From: Lachnospiraceae bacterium
GTDB taxonomy: Bacteria; Bacillota; Clostridia; Lachnospirales; Lachnospiraceae
Direction: 5' to 3'
Assembly (NCBI GenBank): GCA_017526745.1
Contig: JAFXQX010000033.1
Coordinates: forward strand, 1 to 64,000
DNA: 64,000 nt
In this document: one piece after another, positions 42,705 through 52,928 of the stretch
Position numbering within the stretch: position 1 is the first letter of the stretch
Layout of the letters: each line of letters starts with the position of its first letter
Notes under the pieces: generated by a model
Database searches by the model: none
The model's input: the letters and a program-made list of their open reading frames with translations, nothing else
Told to the model about the DNA's origin: nothing
Translations under genes and position numbers: made by a program

Positions 42705-43418
42705 CTACTCGTTTTTATTGAATATCTTTGTTTTTACCTCGCCTGTGGCGATGTCTGTAAAACGTACGAACAGGGATACCTTATTGTCAAGATTGAGGTT
42801 CTCCCACATTTTTTTCGAAAACGTTTCCATATCACCTTCTATCGAGACAAACTTGGGCTCTCCTTCAAATGACGGGAGCGGGTTCCCATCCTTCATATAC
42901 GTATGGATAAAATGTCCTTCGCCCGCAAGAGGATTGTCATACGAGAACGTAAACCTTAAGCACTGCTCGGGATTACCGTTATCACTCTTTAAAATGGACA
43001 TCCCATATGTGAATTTGCCGTTCTTAACTGTCAGTATGCCCGAGATACGGGGAGTGTAGTTGGGTGCGTCCGGTTCAAACTCGCGGCTTTTAAGAGACTG
43101 TTCAAATGTAAGTCCGCTCTCAAGGCCGTCATATATGGTGTCTGTCTGATCGCCGTTTGTTACAATCGTAGTATCCCCGAGTACTCTTACGGGAGAATAA
43201 ATGATGAGTGACGGATCTTCGACTTTGCTCTCGTCAAACGCTTTTGTCCTGATCCCTTCACCGTCTTCAACAAGCACACGGTTTCTCGAGTTGGAACTTC
43301 TGCCCATAATAAAATAAGCCGTTACGGCATACTTTCCGTCGGCAGACCTTCCGATCACGATACCCCTTCCGGGATACGAGTTGGAATCAAGCTCTTTAAA
43401 CAGGTTCAGTTTCTCCAT
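42705..43418 (-). CDS. purO: IMP cyclohydrolase, PurO-like
   Basis: A 237-residue protein of the archaeal-type IMP cyclohydrolase family (YPGRGIVIGRSADGKYAVTA, IMGRSSNSRNRV, SGILTVKNGKF). It closes FAICAR to IMP, completing de novo purine synthesis together with the stand-alone transformylase. AAAGGAGGG precedes the ATG. The CotH module lies between the two purine genes. Confidence 0.9.
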   Translation of the reverse strand: MEKLNLFKELDSNSYPGRGIVIGRSADGKYAVTAYFIMGRSSNSRNRVLVEDGEGIRTKAFDESKVEDPSLIIYSPVRVLGDTTIVTNGDQTDTIYDGLESGLTFEQSLKSREFEPDAPNYTPRISGILTVKNGKFTYGMSILKSDNGNPEQCLRFTFSYDNPLAGEGHFIHTYMKDGNPLPSFEGEPKFVSIEGDMETFSKKMWENLNLDNKVSLFVRFTDIATGEVKTKIFNKNE

Positions 43419-43436
43419 ACGTCCCTCCTTTGATGA

Positions 43437-46091
43437 TCATGCCAGATACTTCTTCTCAAAATCCGCTCTCGGCATGGGCTTGTCAAAATAGAAGCCCTGT
43501 ACAAGCCGGATGTTCATATTCTCCAGAGCCTTGAACTGATCGATCGTCTCTATCCCTTCAACGCAAACACGCACGCCGAGGGCCTCCGCGAGTTCACCGA
43601 TCATCTTAACGAATGACTGTGCATAATGATCCGTCGCGATATCCGTAACAAAAGTCTGATCCACCTTGATGACGTCAAGCGGTATCTCGCGGATATGATT
43701 GAGCGATGAATACCCGGTTCCGAAATCATCAAGCGCTATGCGTATTCCGAGCTTCTTGATATCGCCCAGTATCCTCTTCATACGCTCCATATCATTGATG
43801 GCGAGCGACTCGGTAACCTCAAGCGTAAGGTTTCTCGGATTGACACCGACCTCTTTTATCGTTTTTCCGATGGACTCTACTATGTCGTTTTGCATAAGCT
43901 GGACAACGGACAGGTTCACGTTGACCTTGTAATACGGATGCCCGTTCTCATTCCAGTATTTAACAGCCTCACACGCACTCTTTAACACATGAAGCCCTAT
44001 GGGATTGATAAGCCCCAGATACTCGGCAAGCGGGATAAAATCACCCGGCTGGATGAATCCGAGCTCCGTCGAATTCCATCTAACGAGCGCTTCCGCACCT
44101 GTGCAGGGATTTCCGGGCTTTGTGATATCTATGATAGGCTGATAATAAACCTCAAACTGCTCGTAATCCGTTGCAGTGGCAGCCCTCATGCTCTTTTCCA
44201 TGTCAAGGCGCTTGTATGCCTCGGCATCAGAAGAATCCGTATAGTGGGCCATTTTGTTCTTGCCGGACTTCTTGGCGGTATACATCGCGATATCGGCCTT
44301 ACGGATAAGGTCCTGAACAGTCTCGCCCTCATCGGGGAAGGTTACGATACCGATACTCGATGTGCAGTAATAATCCGCTCCCTTAAGGAACCACGGCTTG
44401 TTGAACACGACCCTGATGCTCTCGATTATCTCCTCGAACCTGTCATAGCTTGTATGGGGAACAAGTATTACGAACTCATCGCCGCCCATACGGTAGCAGG
44501 TGTTCTCAACACCGTTTATCCTCTGCAGGCTGTTGGATATGGCCTTTAAGAGCACATCGCCGTACTGGTGGCCCAGTCCGTCATTGATATGTTTAAAATC
44601 ATCCAGGTCAAGATAGATGACTGCGCCTTTTCCTCCGCACTCCTTGGCTTCGTCGACTATGCGCAGCAGATCTCTTTCGCAGCACATCCTGTTATAAAGC
44701 CCTGTCAGGAAATCATTGTTCGCCTGCTGCTCTATCTTCTTCTGGTACTGCTTCTTCTCGGTAACATCGATGATCGCGTACAGCACTACCTTGCGGCCGT
44801 CCACCCAGGTCATGCTGGTTGATGTAACGTCGTACCAGCGATTTTTATCCCTGTAGTGAACCTCACGATAGGAAGATGCGGTGTTGTAGCGGCTGCTCTC
44901 CTCAAAGAGGCCCACTATCGCCCCGCTCATGATCTCGTGCTCGAAGGTATTCCGGCACATGCGGTTAACGTACACTATGTTCGAACTGTTGACATCGCGC
45001 ACGTATATGACGGAACCGACGTTATCGAGAATGGTCTCGAGCGACTTGTATGAACTGGTAATGGAATTTCTCTGGATACGGTTCGTGGCACTTGACTGAA
45101 TGACCTTGGTGGCATCCCCGAAGAACTTGACCTCGTCGATGCCCCATTCACGGTTGATCTTGTTGTCAACGTAGAATGCGTACATCGCAGTCTTGCCGTT
45201 TATCGCGATCGGAATGGCCACTGCCGCGGTAATGCCTATGGAATCAAGCCAATCGCGGTTCTTCTCTTCTATGCGCGTACGATAAGATATTATCTTGGTC
45301 TGGTCGCCTATCTGGGCCAGGAACGACTGGGACATGATATCAATAACGGGATTGAGCGGCGACTCACCGGATGCCACGTAGCTTCCGATGATCTCGATGC
45401 CGTTACCGTCCCTGTTGGGGCGAAGTACATATGCATGCGAGATATCGGCATATCTTCCGGTATAGTCGAGCACCCTGTTGGCGATCACTTCAAAAGCGTC
45501 ATCGCTTCCAAGCTGGGATACAACGCCCGTCATTGCCTCGCTTCTTCGAAGCGCCTTCTGCATCTCCTCTGTCGAAGAAAGAGCGCGCTTTGCATCCGCC
45601 GCAGCGTTGGCCGCATTATAGCTTTCGCCGTATACTTTCTTGGAAACTTCGCGGATAAGATCTATTGATGCGCTAAACTTCGGAAGTGTTGTCGTGGACT
45701 CGAAATTGCTGATATCGTTCTCGCCGCCGCCATCCGGCATCACTCCGCAGACAAACCAGGCAAACGCAGGTGTTCCGCCGATCCTGACGCCGATCGTCGC
45801 TATCTTGAGATTGGGATATTCGGTATCCTCGATGACCTGCTCTTCAACCGTATCGAACAATACCCTGTTGATCGCAGCCCTTATCTGGAGCTCATTAAGA
45901 AGTGAGACGACCCTTGATATCCCGTCGGGATCGCCCGACATCTCGGTCATCCTCCTGCCGGATTCGTCCACACAAAAAATGAACAGGTTTGCAACCTGCG
46001 CATAAGCATCCTGCATGACCTGCAGACTTGCGGTATCTATCATAAACTTGCCGGAGACCTTCCGATCCCCAGATCCTGTCTCAAAACCCAT
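43437..46091 (-). CDS. GGDEF-EAL protein with PocR-like, GAF and PAS sensor domains
   Basis: An 884-residue cytoplasmic cyclic-di-GMP enzyme. Residues about 18-155 resemble the PocR sensory domain (VANLFIFCVDESGRRM), about 190-335 a GAF domain and about 350-445 a PAS domain. A GGDEF domain has intact GGDEF at 536-540 but no RxxD inhibitory site just upstream. The EAL domain starts at 667-669 and keeps EVTES, DDFGTGYSS, KVDQ and VEGIE. Both synthase and phosphodiesterase sites look intact. The ATG at 46091 has no ribosome site, and a promoter ends 7 nt before it, suggesting a leaderless mRNA. The purO gene follows after 18 nt. Confidence 0.9.
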   Translation of the reverse strand: MGFETGSGDRKVSGKFMIDTASLQVMQDAYAQVANLFIFCVDESGRRMTEMSGDPDGISRVVSLLNELQIRAAINRVLFDTVEEQVIEDTEYPNLKIATIGVRIGGTPAFAWFVCGVMPDGGGENDISNFESTTTLPKFSASIDLIREVSKKVYGESYNAANAAADAKRALSSTEEMQKALRRSEAMTGVVSQLGSDDAFEVIANRVLDYTGRYADISHAYVLRPNRDGNGIEIIGSYVASGESPLNPVIDIMSQSFLAQIGDQTKIISYRTRIEEKNRDWLDSIGITAAVAIPIAINGKTAMYAFYVDNKINREWGIDEVKFFGDATKVIQSSATNRIQRNSITSSYKSLETILDNVGSVIYVRDVNSSNIVYVNRMCRNTFEHEIMSGAIVGLFEESSRYNTASSYREVHYRDKNRWYDVTSTSMTWVDGRKVVLYAIIDVTEKKQYQKKIEQQANNDFLTGLYNRMCCERDLLRIVDEAKECGGKGAVIYLDLDDFKHINDGLGHQYGDVLLKAISNSLQRINGVENTCYRMGGDEFVILVPHTSYDRFEEIIESIRVVFNKPWFLKGADYYCTSSIGIVTFPDEGETVQDLIRKADIAMYTAKKSGKNKMAHYTDSSDAEAYKRLDMEKSMRAATATDYEQFEVYYQPIIDITKPGNPCTGAEALVRWNSTELGFIQPGDFIPLAEYLGLINPIGLHVLKSACEAVKYWNENGHPYYKVNVNLSVVQLMQNDIVESIGKTIKEVGVNPRNLTLEVTESLAINDMERMKRILGDIKKLGIRIALDDFGTGYSSLNHIREIPLDVIKVDQTFVTDIATDHYAQSFVKMIGELAEALGVRVCVEGIETIDQFKALENMNIRLVQGFYFDKPMPRADFEKKYLA

Positions 46092-46098
46092 ACAATAA

Positions 46099-46127
46099 AT
46101 AATACCTTAAAACATGCCTGTTTTCAA
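46099..46127 (-). promoter_or_regulatory. Promoter of the GGDEF-EAL gene, predicting a leaderless transcript
   Basis: On the minus strand TTGAAA (46122-46127), a 17-nt spacer and TATTAT (46099-46104) are followed by 7 nt and the ATG. The -35 box overlaps the end of the upstream membrane protein gene region. Confidence 0.7.
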
Positions 46128-46128
46128 C

Positions 46129-47700
46129 TCAGTCGGCAAACTTTACGACTATGGTCTCATCAAACATTTGAACGGACCCTTCGGCGGGGTATACCGGCAT
46201 CGCATTTATCTCGTCCGAAAACGCCTCGAGCCTGTCTCCGTCCGCCTCCACCCTGTCAAACGAGCACCACATGTTCATGGTCCTCTCCCAGGCAAAATCA
46301 TTTATGATCGAGTTGCCCTGGTACGGCGGAAGATATATCGGATCAAACAGCTTGTTTCCGGAAAAATCATCGTCATTTTTCTGACGGTCATTGATATAGG
46401 CTATCGGCGTCCCGGGTGTATAGCCTTCGACAGACTGAATGCGCTCTATGAGGCGGTTATAATAGTTTATCGCCTCAGCCTGCATCAGATCGGCCTTGAG
46501 GTAGCACACATTAGCATAGCGTGCGAACATAAAGCCCATGATCAGAATGACGGCAAGAGCTATTCTGTAAAGCCATTCCGACAGCGTTTTTACGGGTAAT
46601 GAACCGTTTTCGGATTTAGTCTCATTCCCGGATCCGGTCCGTGACCTGTCCCCGGTCAAACGTTCCATAAAATATGCGGCGATAAATACCATAAAGGCTT
46701 CACCGTATCCCATGCCGCCGTGGGCATCTTTTTCCTCAACCATCACATAGATGAAATAAGCAAAAAGAGGACTTGCGGCAAGTATTATGCACAATTGAAG
46801 GATCTTGGCCCTGTTATCCTTAATACGGATCGCAAGCATGATGAACATGACAGCGGTAAGCACGATAAGGATCATATGCAGGTATTTTGTCATCCAGGGA
46901 TACATATTGGCGGAAACGCCGTTGTAGTTGATGAAGTCTGCGGGCTTGATGAACCTTTTATATGCCGTAAAGATCCGGTATATATAGCCGGAGATGCCGG
47001 TTTTTCCGAAACTTGACACTCCCTTGTAGTCATACATTGCAAGGTGCGTGATCGAAAGAGCGATCTTATTGTACAGAAAATACTGCACCATGAAGAAGGC
47101 GGCGGCCGCCGCATTTTTGACCCCGAGGATAAGATAATCCTTCCAGGTCATGTCATCTTCCGAGTATACCTCATCAAGCATGAACAGGAGCAGTACTATG
47201 AGATTGACTGCGATATTGGACTGATAAAGTCCCACAGACAGTGCCATCAGAAATGTACAGAGTATAAAACGCGGGACGGTCTTTTTTTCATAGAACAGAT
47301 ATGCGCCGTATACTCCGGCAAGCGCGCCGAGATAATAGAAAGGCGCCGTGAACACGTATCCGAAGATGTTGGTGATCGCCGGGAAACACACCATCACTCC
47401 GGTAACTGCGATGGTAAGAAGACGATCATTGATGCGAAGCCTCTTAAAGATCAGATGACAGATAAGAGCAAGTGCTATGATCGTGATGATCCCGTTAAAA
47501 AGAGGCAGGCTGTAATTCCTGCTCAAAAAAACATTTTCGGTGATCTTTCCGGACAGTCCCAGAAACCAGCGTCCGAGCCCGTATGTCTCGCCGACGCCGT
47601 TAAACCACGGAACATCGTCGTGATATGAATACTTGTTGAACATTGCCATCCCGTGAGCAAATATCCCCCACAGGATCGCACAAACAAAAGTGATGAGCAT
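46129..47700 (-). CDS. GtrII-like glucosyltransferase-domain membrane protein
   Basis: A 523-residue membrane protein with about ten helices. The first outside loop SYHDDVPWFNGVGETYGLGRW carries the acidic pair typical of GtrII-type glucosyltransferases that modify surface polymers. SVGLYQSNIAVNL is also typical. The C-terminal 80 residues are soluble. Donor and acceptor are unknown. Its start joins the stop of the upstream permease-like gene, so they are probably co-transcribed. Confidence 0.78.
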   Translation of the reverse strand: MLITFVCAILWGIFAHGMAMFNKYSYHDDVPWFNGVGETYGLGRWFLGLSGKITENVFLSRNYSLPLFNGIITIIALALICHLIFKRLRINDRLLTIAVTGVMVCFPAITNIFGYVFTAPFYYLGALAGVYGAYLFYEKKTVPRFILCTFLMALSVGLYQSNIAVNLIVLLLFMLDEVYSEDDMTWKDYLILGVKNAAAAAFFMVQYFLYNKIALSITHLAMYDYKGVSSFGKTGISGYIYRIFTAYKRFIKPADFINYNGVSANMYPWMTKYLHMILIVLTAVMFIMLAIRIKDNRAKILQLCIILAASPLFAYFIYVMVEEKDAHGGMGYGEAFMVFIAAYFMERLTGDRSRTGSGNETKSENGSLPVKTLSEWLYRIALAVILIMGFMFARYANVCYLKADLMQAEAINYYNRLIERIQSVEGYTPGTPIAYINDRQKNDDDFSGNKLFDPIYLPPYQGNSIINDFAWERTMNMWCSFDRVEADGDRLEAFSDEINAMPVYPAEGSVQMFDETIVVKFAD

Positions 47701-48485
47701 TACTTTGCTTTCCTGTTATAGCAAACGATCCCGACAACAGCCGCAATGATCCCATACACAAAGCCGAGCGTTATGATAAGCGGAACGCTTCTGTCGGGAT
47801 ATGACGGATATGGCACAAGGCCGAAAGACTGGGTGATCGTATATCTTCTTACGATCCTGAAAAATTCGATGTCAAATGTATCAAGCGAAAAGATCCTGAT
47901 AAGCTGGGGGATGATAACCGTAATGACAGCAAATCCCGCAAATGCTTTCCACTTTGCCTCGAAAACGACTAAAAACATGACCGCAAAACTGATCCCCGCA
48001 AACCATAGAGGAAAAGACAGGGCCGCCTTTTCGAGGAAGCTTGCAATGACTCCCCACGCGATCATGCCCTCGCTTATATGAAACAGCAAGGTGATCACGT
48101 ATAAAAGGATAAATGAGACAACAAGATAAAAAACTGCAAGTCCGATCGTTACTATAAGCTTTGCCAGATAGAACTCTGTCGGGGATAAGCTTGCCCTTCC
48201 CGTGCCGTCATCAACCTTGATCCCGTTTTTGTATGGCTGAGTATACTTGAGTCCTACAGCTGCCAGTGCAAGGACGATACAGCTGTAATACGGGATCAGA
48301 AAGCACCAGGTGGCATATTCGAAAACGTTGTATGAAAAGGTACCCTCATTCGATCCGTAAATGATCCGGAATGCGATGACTGCTACGTTTGCGAGCACAA
48401 TGAGGCCCAGGGCGCCGAAAAAATAGTATTTGGAGATCTTGGATGCAAGAGCTCTTTTCAGATCATTTAAGATATATTTAACCAT
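47700..48485 (-). CDS. Six-helix membrane protein, ABC-2-permease-like
   Basis: A 261-residue protein with six predicted membrane helices and a short cytoplasmic N-terminus (LNDLKRALASKISKYYF). The pattern resembles ABC-2-type permeases, but no ATPase gene lies nearby, so the assignment is weak. It is placed between guaB and the GtrII-like gene with nearly no spacers. Confidence 0.6.
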   Translation of the reverse strand: MVKYILNDLKRALASKISKYYFFGALGLIVLANVAVIAFRIIYGSNEGTFSYNVFEYATWCFLIPYYSCIVLALAAVGLKYTQPYKNGIKVDDGTGRASLSPTEFYLAKLIVTIGLAVFYLVVSFILLYVITLLFHISEGMIAWGVIASFLEKAALSFPLWFAGISFAVMFLVVFEAKWKAFAGFAVITVIIPQLIRIFSLDTFDIEFFRIVRRYTITQSFGLVPYPSYPDRSVPLIITLGFVYGIIAAVVGIVCYNRKAK

Positions 48486-48486
48486 T

Positions 48487-49953
<1,467 letters not shown>

Positions 49954-50457
49954 TTAGAATTCCATTATCTTACGCGGGAATACATTTTTTATAGCCCGCA
50001 GCATCTCACCGTCAGGTTCTATATCAACAAGCACAAGGCCTTCATTGCCGCCCTCATATACTATGGAGTATCTCTTCGCATCGGGCTCACCGGATGTGAA
50101 ATCGTATGATTTTACTCCCCGCGCCCTATAAGGATCCAGTTCGTGAGAGGTTACGGGTGCCATTATCTGCATGCGGTTAAGATCGACGGTATAGACGTGC
50201 TTGCGCTTCTCCTTGGACATGATCTTGTCTATGGAGATCTCCCTGTCGATGTACAGATACTCATATTCAATATCAAACATGGGAATAACAAAATACGCGA
50301 CCGCGGCAAAGATAAGAGCTCCGATGATAAAAACAAAATTGCCGAGTATCGCGATTAGAAGGCAGACGGTTGCGATCGCATATAACAGTATCCGTCCCGG
50401 TCCGAGGAAGGGACTTGTGCGTCTTTTGACCAAAACCTCTACATATGTATCATTCAT
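49954..50457 (-). CDS. DUF6106-like small membrane protein
   Basis: A 167-residue protein with two membrane helices (about residues 24-62) and a soluble C-terminal half rich in beta strands (YEYLYIDREISIDKI onward). It resembles the DUF6106 proteins of Lachnospiraceae, whose role is unknown. I take the ATG at 50457 with AAGGA 12 nt upstream; an ATG at 50478 is the alternative. It sits 12 nt before guaB. Confidence 0.68.
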   Translation of the reverse strand: MNDTYVEVLVKRRTSPFLGPGRILLYAIATVCLLIAILGNFVFIIGALIFAAVAYFVIPMFDIEYEYLYIDREISIDKIMSKEKRKHVYTVDLNRMQIMAPVTSHELDPYRARGVKSYDFTSGEPDAKRYSIVYEGGNEGLVLVDIEPDGEMLRAIKNVFPRKIMEF

Positions 50458-50529
50458 TACATACACCAATCCTTTCATACATAATAATATCGACGGCAGG
50501 ATCGTGCAATAGTAAGAATTGCCTATTTT

Positions 50530-52635
50530 TCATTCTGCGACGACAAGTGTTTTGGTATCATTTTCCTTTACCACCCTGTAGAGCGTTCCGGGCTGCAAAG
50601 GGGTGTGGTCCGCTGTCAGTTCGGCGCTCTCATTCCAGTCGCCGGGGTATGCAGCAGCGGCGTTATCGGCCACATACACATAGGCCTCAAGGTGATCGTC
50701 GATATAGCTTAACAGTTCTCCCTCAGCGATCGCGGGCGTATTGACCACGCAGTCTATCGGCTGGGGGACTGCGGAATATACAAGAAACTGGGTGTAAGGA
50801 TCCCACTGATCGGCTATAAGCGTAAGTCTTGCGCTGCCGTCGTGGGGAAGGTCAAGGCCGGCGATCCCGGATGCGGCCCACTCTTTGTCAGCTGCCTCGG
50901 CGGTCTCCTTGTAGTTTTGCTCGTAGTTTTCCCTGTAATCTGCAGGCACCAGGTACTCCGCCATGTCCGCATAAGGAAGCAGGACAACGAAAACGGCAAG
51001 GGATACGTACAGTGCGGTCTTGGCGCCGCTTATGCGGTCATTGCATGCCATCCCGATCAGGCTGCACGCGTACAGCATAAAGGCTCCGCCCAGATACTGC
51101 GTGATATACCTGTCAAACTCCACGAGCCCGTGCGCTTCCCACTCATCAAATATAAACAGATACATCCCCAGATGCGCGGCCGCAAAGATAACCAATCCCG
51201 CCATCACCACCACAATTGAGACAGGGGGACGGAGGTGTTGTCTCAACTTTTTTGAGACTGGGGGACGGAGGTGTTGTCTCAACTTCTGTCCCTTGGTCTC
51301 GCTCCGTTGTATAAAGAACACGATAAAAATAAACAGCACGAGCACAAACGCCGTGACCCCTATACGGTTTCCGGTCAGCGGAACGGTGAAGAAATGCCTG
51401 ATATAATTCAGCGTAACTTCCCGTGTATACGGAGGAAAAGCAAACGCTCCGCCCTTAACCCCGGCCTTCACACGGTTCGACAGATACCCGTTATTCCACG
51501 ATCTTCTAAGAAACCACTGCCAGCTGAGAAACGCTCCAAGCGTAAACACGCACAAGACTGCAGTCACGGCACAAAGCTGCATCGCCTTTTTCCTGCTTTT
51601 TTCAGCATTTGACATGCCCTCATGCACAGCAAACATGATAACCGCCATGATCGCCAGCACCGGCCCGCTCGTTTTGATCAATGCCAGGAAAGCCAGAGCG
51701 CAGGCAATGCACACCAGCCTGAACGCCTCATCCGGAAAGACGGGGGAACGTGAGACAGGGGGACGGAGGTATTGTCTCAAATTTTTTGAGACAATACCTC
51801 CGTCCCCCTGTCTCACGTCCCCCCGTCTCAGAGTTGTCGGGTTGTATAAAAACACATAATAGAGCACATATCCGAAAGTCAGTGCCAGAAGAAGATCCAC
51901 TCCGAGCCTGTAGTAAAACTGCGCAGTGAGGATATGCGGGAATATGACATAAAGGATGACAGCTGCAATTCTTATCCCCGTCCTCTTTGCGCCCTGGTTA
52001 AGATCAGCATCTTCGCTACCCTGTGCAGCATCCCCAAGCTCCACCGTGCCGGATCCGCCATCAAATGCCGCTGACAGCACCGGAAGAAGAAGTACGTAGA
52101 TCAGGCATATATTGGTCCGGAACATGGAAGCTTCGGAAAACTCACTTCGTCCGAACATCACAAGATACTGAAGTATCTGTATTACCGGAGTATAATCCTT
52201 ATAGTCTACGGAACAGTTCTCGAACAGAGTCGGGAGCTTATCTATCGCAAATATATTCTTAGTGTAGATCGCCCAGTACGACAGATCGTCATAGAAGTAT
52301 ATCTTCCGATAAGACATGAGCAGGCAGAACACCACGCACACAAAAATGAGACAGAGGGACGGAGGAACTGTCTCAATGAACTTTTGGAACGACAGGGACC
52401 GTCCCCTGTGTTCCATTTTGTTGTGTCCGGTAAGTATTAAAGATACTATAAGTGTGATAACAGAAATGACACACATCGTCCAAAATGCAATGGGCAACGT
52501 GAAAAACAGCGAAAAAAGATATGCTCCACAGGCGGCGGCAAATACGGCTGCCGGAAGCATCTCATGCAATCTCTTATTGAATATCAGACATCCCGCAACG
52601 GAAAGCGGGATCAAAGTCAGGCATACGAATAACAT
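50530..52635 (-). CDS. GT-C-like membrane protein carrying repeat-encoded insertions
   Basis: A 701-residue protein with about twelve membrane helices, an early loop YFYDDLSYWAIYTKN with an acidic pair as in GT-C enzymes, and a soluble C-terminal part. Three hydrophilic stretches, near residues 74-97, 269-300 and 450-474, are encoded by palindromic repeats (peptides like LRQHLRPPVS occur twice in tandem, and LRQYLRPPVS once). All are in frame and fall in loops between helices. The start at 52635 has no ribosome site; a weak TAATGT box lies 10 nt upstream. The true function is unknown; a role in surface glycans fits the context. Confidence 0.7.
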   Translation of the reverse strand: MLFVCLTLIPLSVAGCLIFNKRLHEMLPAAVFAAACGAYLFSLFFTLPIAFWTMCVISVITLIVSLILTGHNKMEHRGRSLSFQKFIETVPPSLCLIFVCVVFCLLMSYRKIYFYDDLSYWAIYTKNIFAIDKLPTLFENCSVDYKDYTPVIQILQYLVMFGRSEFSEASMFRTNICLIYVLLLPVLSAAFDGGSGTVELGDAAQGSEDADLNQGAKRTGIRIAAVILYVIFPHILTAQFYYRLGVDLLLALTFGYVLYYVFLYNPTTLRRGDVRQGDGGIVSKNLRQYLRPPVSRSPVFPDEAFRLVCIACALAFLALIKTSGPVLAIMAVIMFAVHEGMSNAEKSRKKAMQLCAVTAVLCVFTLGAFLSWQWFLRRSWNNGYLSNRVKAGVKGGAFAFPPYTREVTLNYIRHFFTVPLTGNRIGVTAFVLVLFIFIVFFIQRSETKGQKLRQHLRPPVSKKLRQHLRPPVSIVVVMAGLVIFAAAHLGMYLFIFDEWEAHGLVEFDRYITQYLGGAFMLYACSLIGMACNDRISGAKTALYVSLAVFVVLLPYADMAEYLVPADYRENYEQNYKETAEAADKEWAASGIAGLDLPHDGSARLTLIADQWDPYTQFLVYSAVPQPIDCVVNTPAIAEGELLSYIDDHLEAYVYVADNAAAAYPGDWNESAELTADHTPLQPGTLYRVVKENDTKTLVVAE
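51216..51287 (-). repeat. Tandem pair of 36-nt palindromic repeats inside coding sequence
   Basis: Two near-identical 36-nt units start at 51216 and 51252. Each has TTGAGAC and GTCTCAA arms around a GGGGGACGGAGGTGTT core. They are in frame (12 codons each) and encode the peptide KKLRQHLRPPVS twice, with the first Lys pair varied. They differ at only two or three positions, so the duplication looks recent. Confidence 0.85.
51748..51818. repeat. Head-to-head repeat pair forming a 34-bp inverted repeat inside coding sequence
   Basis: Arms 51748-51781 and 51785-51818 are perfect inverses with a 3-nt spacer; imperfect matching continues to about 51736 and 51831. Each arm is a copy of the TGAGACAGGGGGACGGAGG repeat. 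The structure is a multiple of three in effect and keeps the reading frame of the membrane protein open (peptide region VRQGDGGIVSKNLRQYLRPP). It should form a strong RNA hairpin within the mRNA. Confidence 0.88.
52347..52415. repeat. Two adjacent palindromic repeats with different arms
   Basis: 52347-52375 has TGAGACA/TGTCTCA-type arms around AGGGACGGAGGAAC. 52385-52415 has TGGAAC and GTTCCA arms with a GACAGGGACCGTCCC core. Both lie in frame near residue 74-97 of the membrane protein. Together they show that the two arm types belong to one family. Confidence 0.8.
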
Positions 52636-52758
52636 ATCGGTAAATACATTACCATATTTTCAATGCTTATCGCAATAATCCGCTCTGTATAACTTATCAG
52701 TGTTCTTAAATGTATCATACATAAAACTCCCCTACCCTCCTGTTAATAGCTTCATTAT

Positions 52759-52890
52759 TTACAGCAATGTCTCAACCGTGTCAACAAGCTTTACGGGAAT
52801 AGCGTCAGCTCCGTTTCCATTCCAATTCTGTTTAAGAGAACGTATAGATTTCAGTTTTTCGCTATGCTGCTTATTTACATCAAAACTCAT
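52759..52890 (-). CDS. Small 43-residue ORF, NWNGxGA-type fragment
   Basis: An ATG at 52890 with AAGGAG 10 nt upstream opens a 43-codon frame ending TAA at 52759. It encodes a hydrophilic peptide with LKQNWNGNGADAIP near the middle. This pattern is common at the start of longer uncharacterised proteins (about 100-200 residues), so this is probably a truncated remnant or a reduced gene. The rest of the 52636-52928 gap shows no other gene. Confidence 0.5.
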   Translation of the reverse strand: MSFDVNKQHSEKLKSIRSLKQNWNGNGADAIPVKLVDTVETLL

Positions 52891-52928
52891 AATCTCATAC
52901 TCCTTTCGTAAAATCAGTTATTAGTCGA

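Noticed and set aside
47700-48485. Complete ABC exporter
   Set aside because: The protein resembles an ABC-2 permease but no ATPase gene is adjacent; the neighbours are guaB and a GtrII-like transferase.
51216-51287. 36-nt tandem repeats as a CRISPR array
   Set aside because: There are only two units, with no spacers between them, no cas genes, and the units are in frame within a gene.
51736-51831. Terminal inverted repeats of an insertion sequence
   Set aside because: The arms are 3 nt apart with no transposase ORF between them; the same units occur singly elsewhere.
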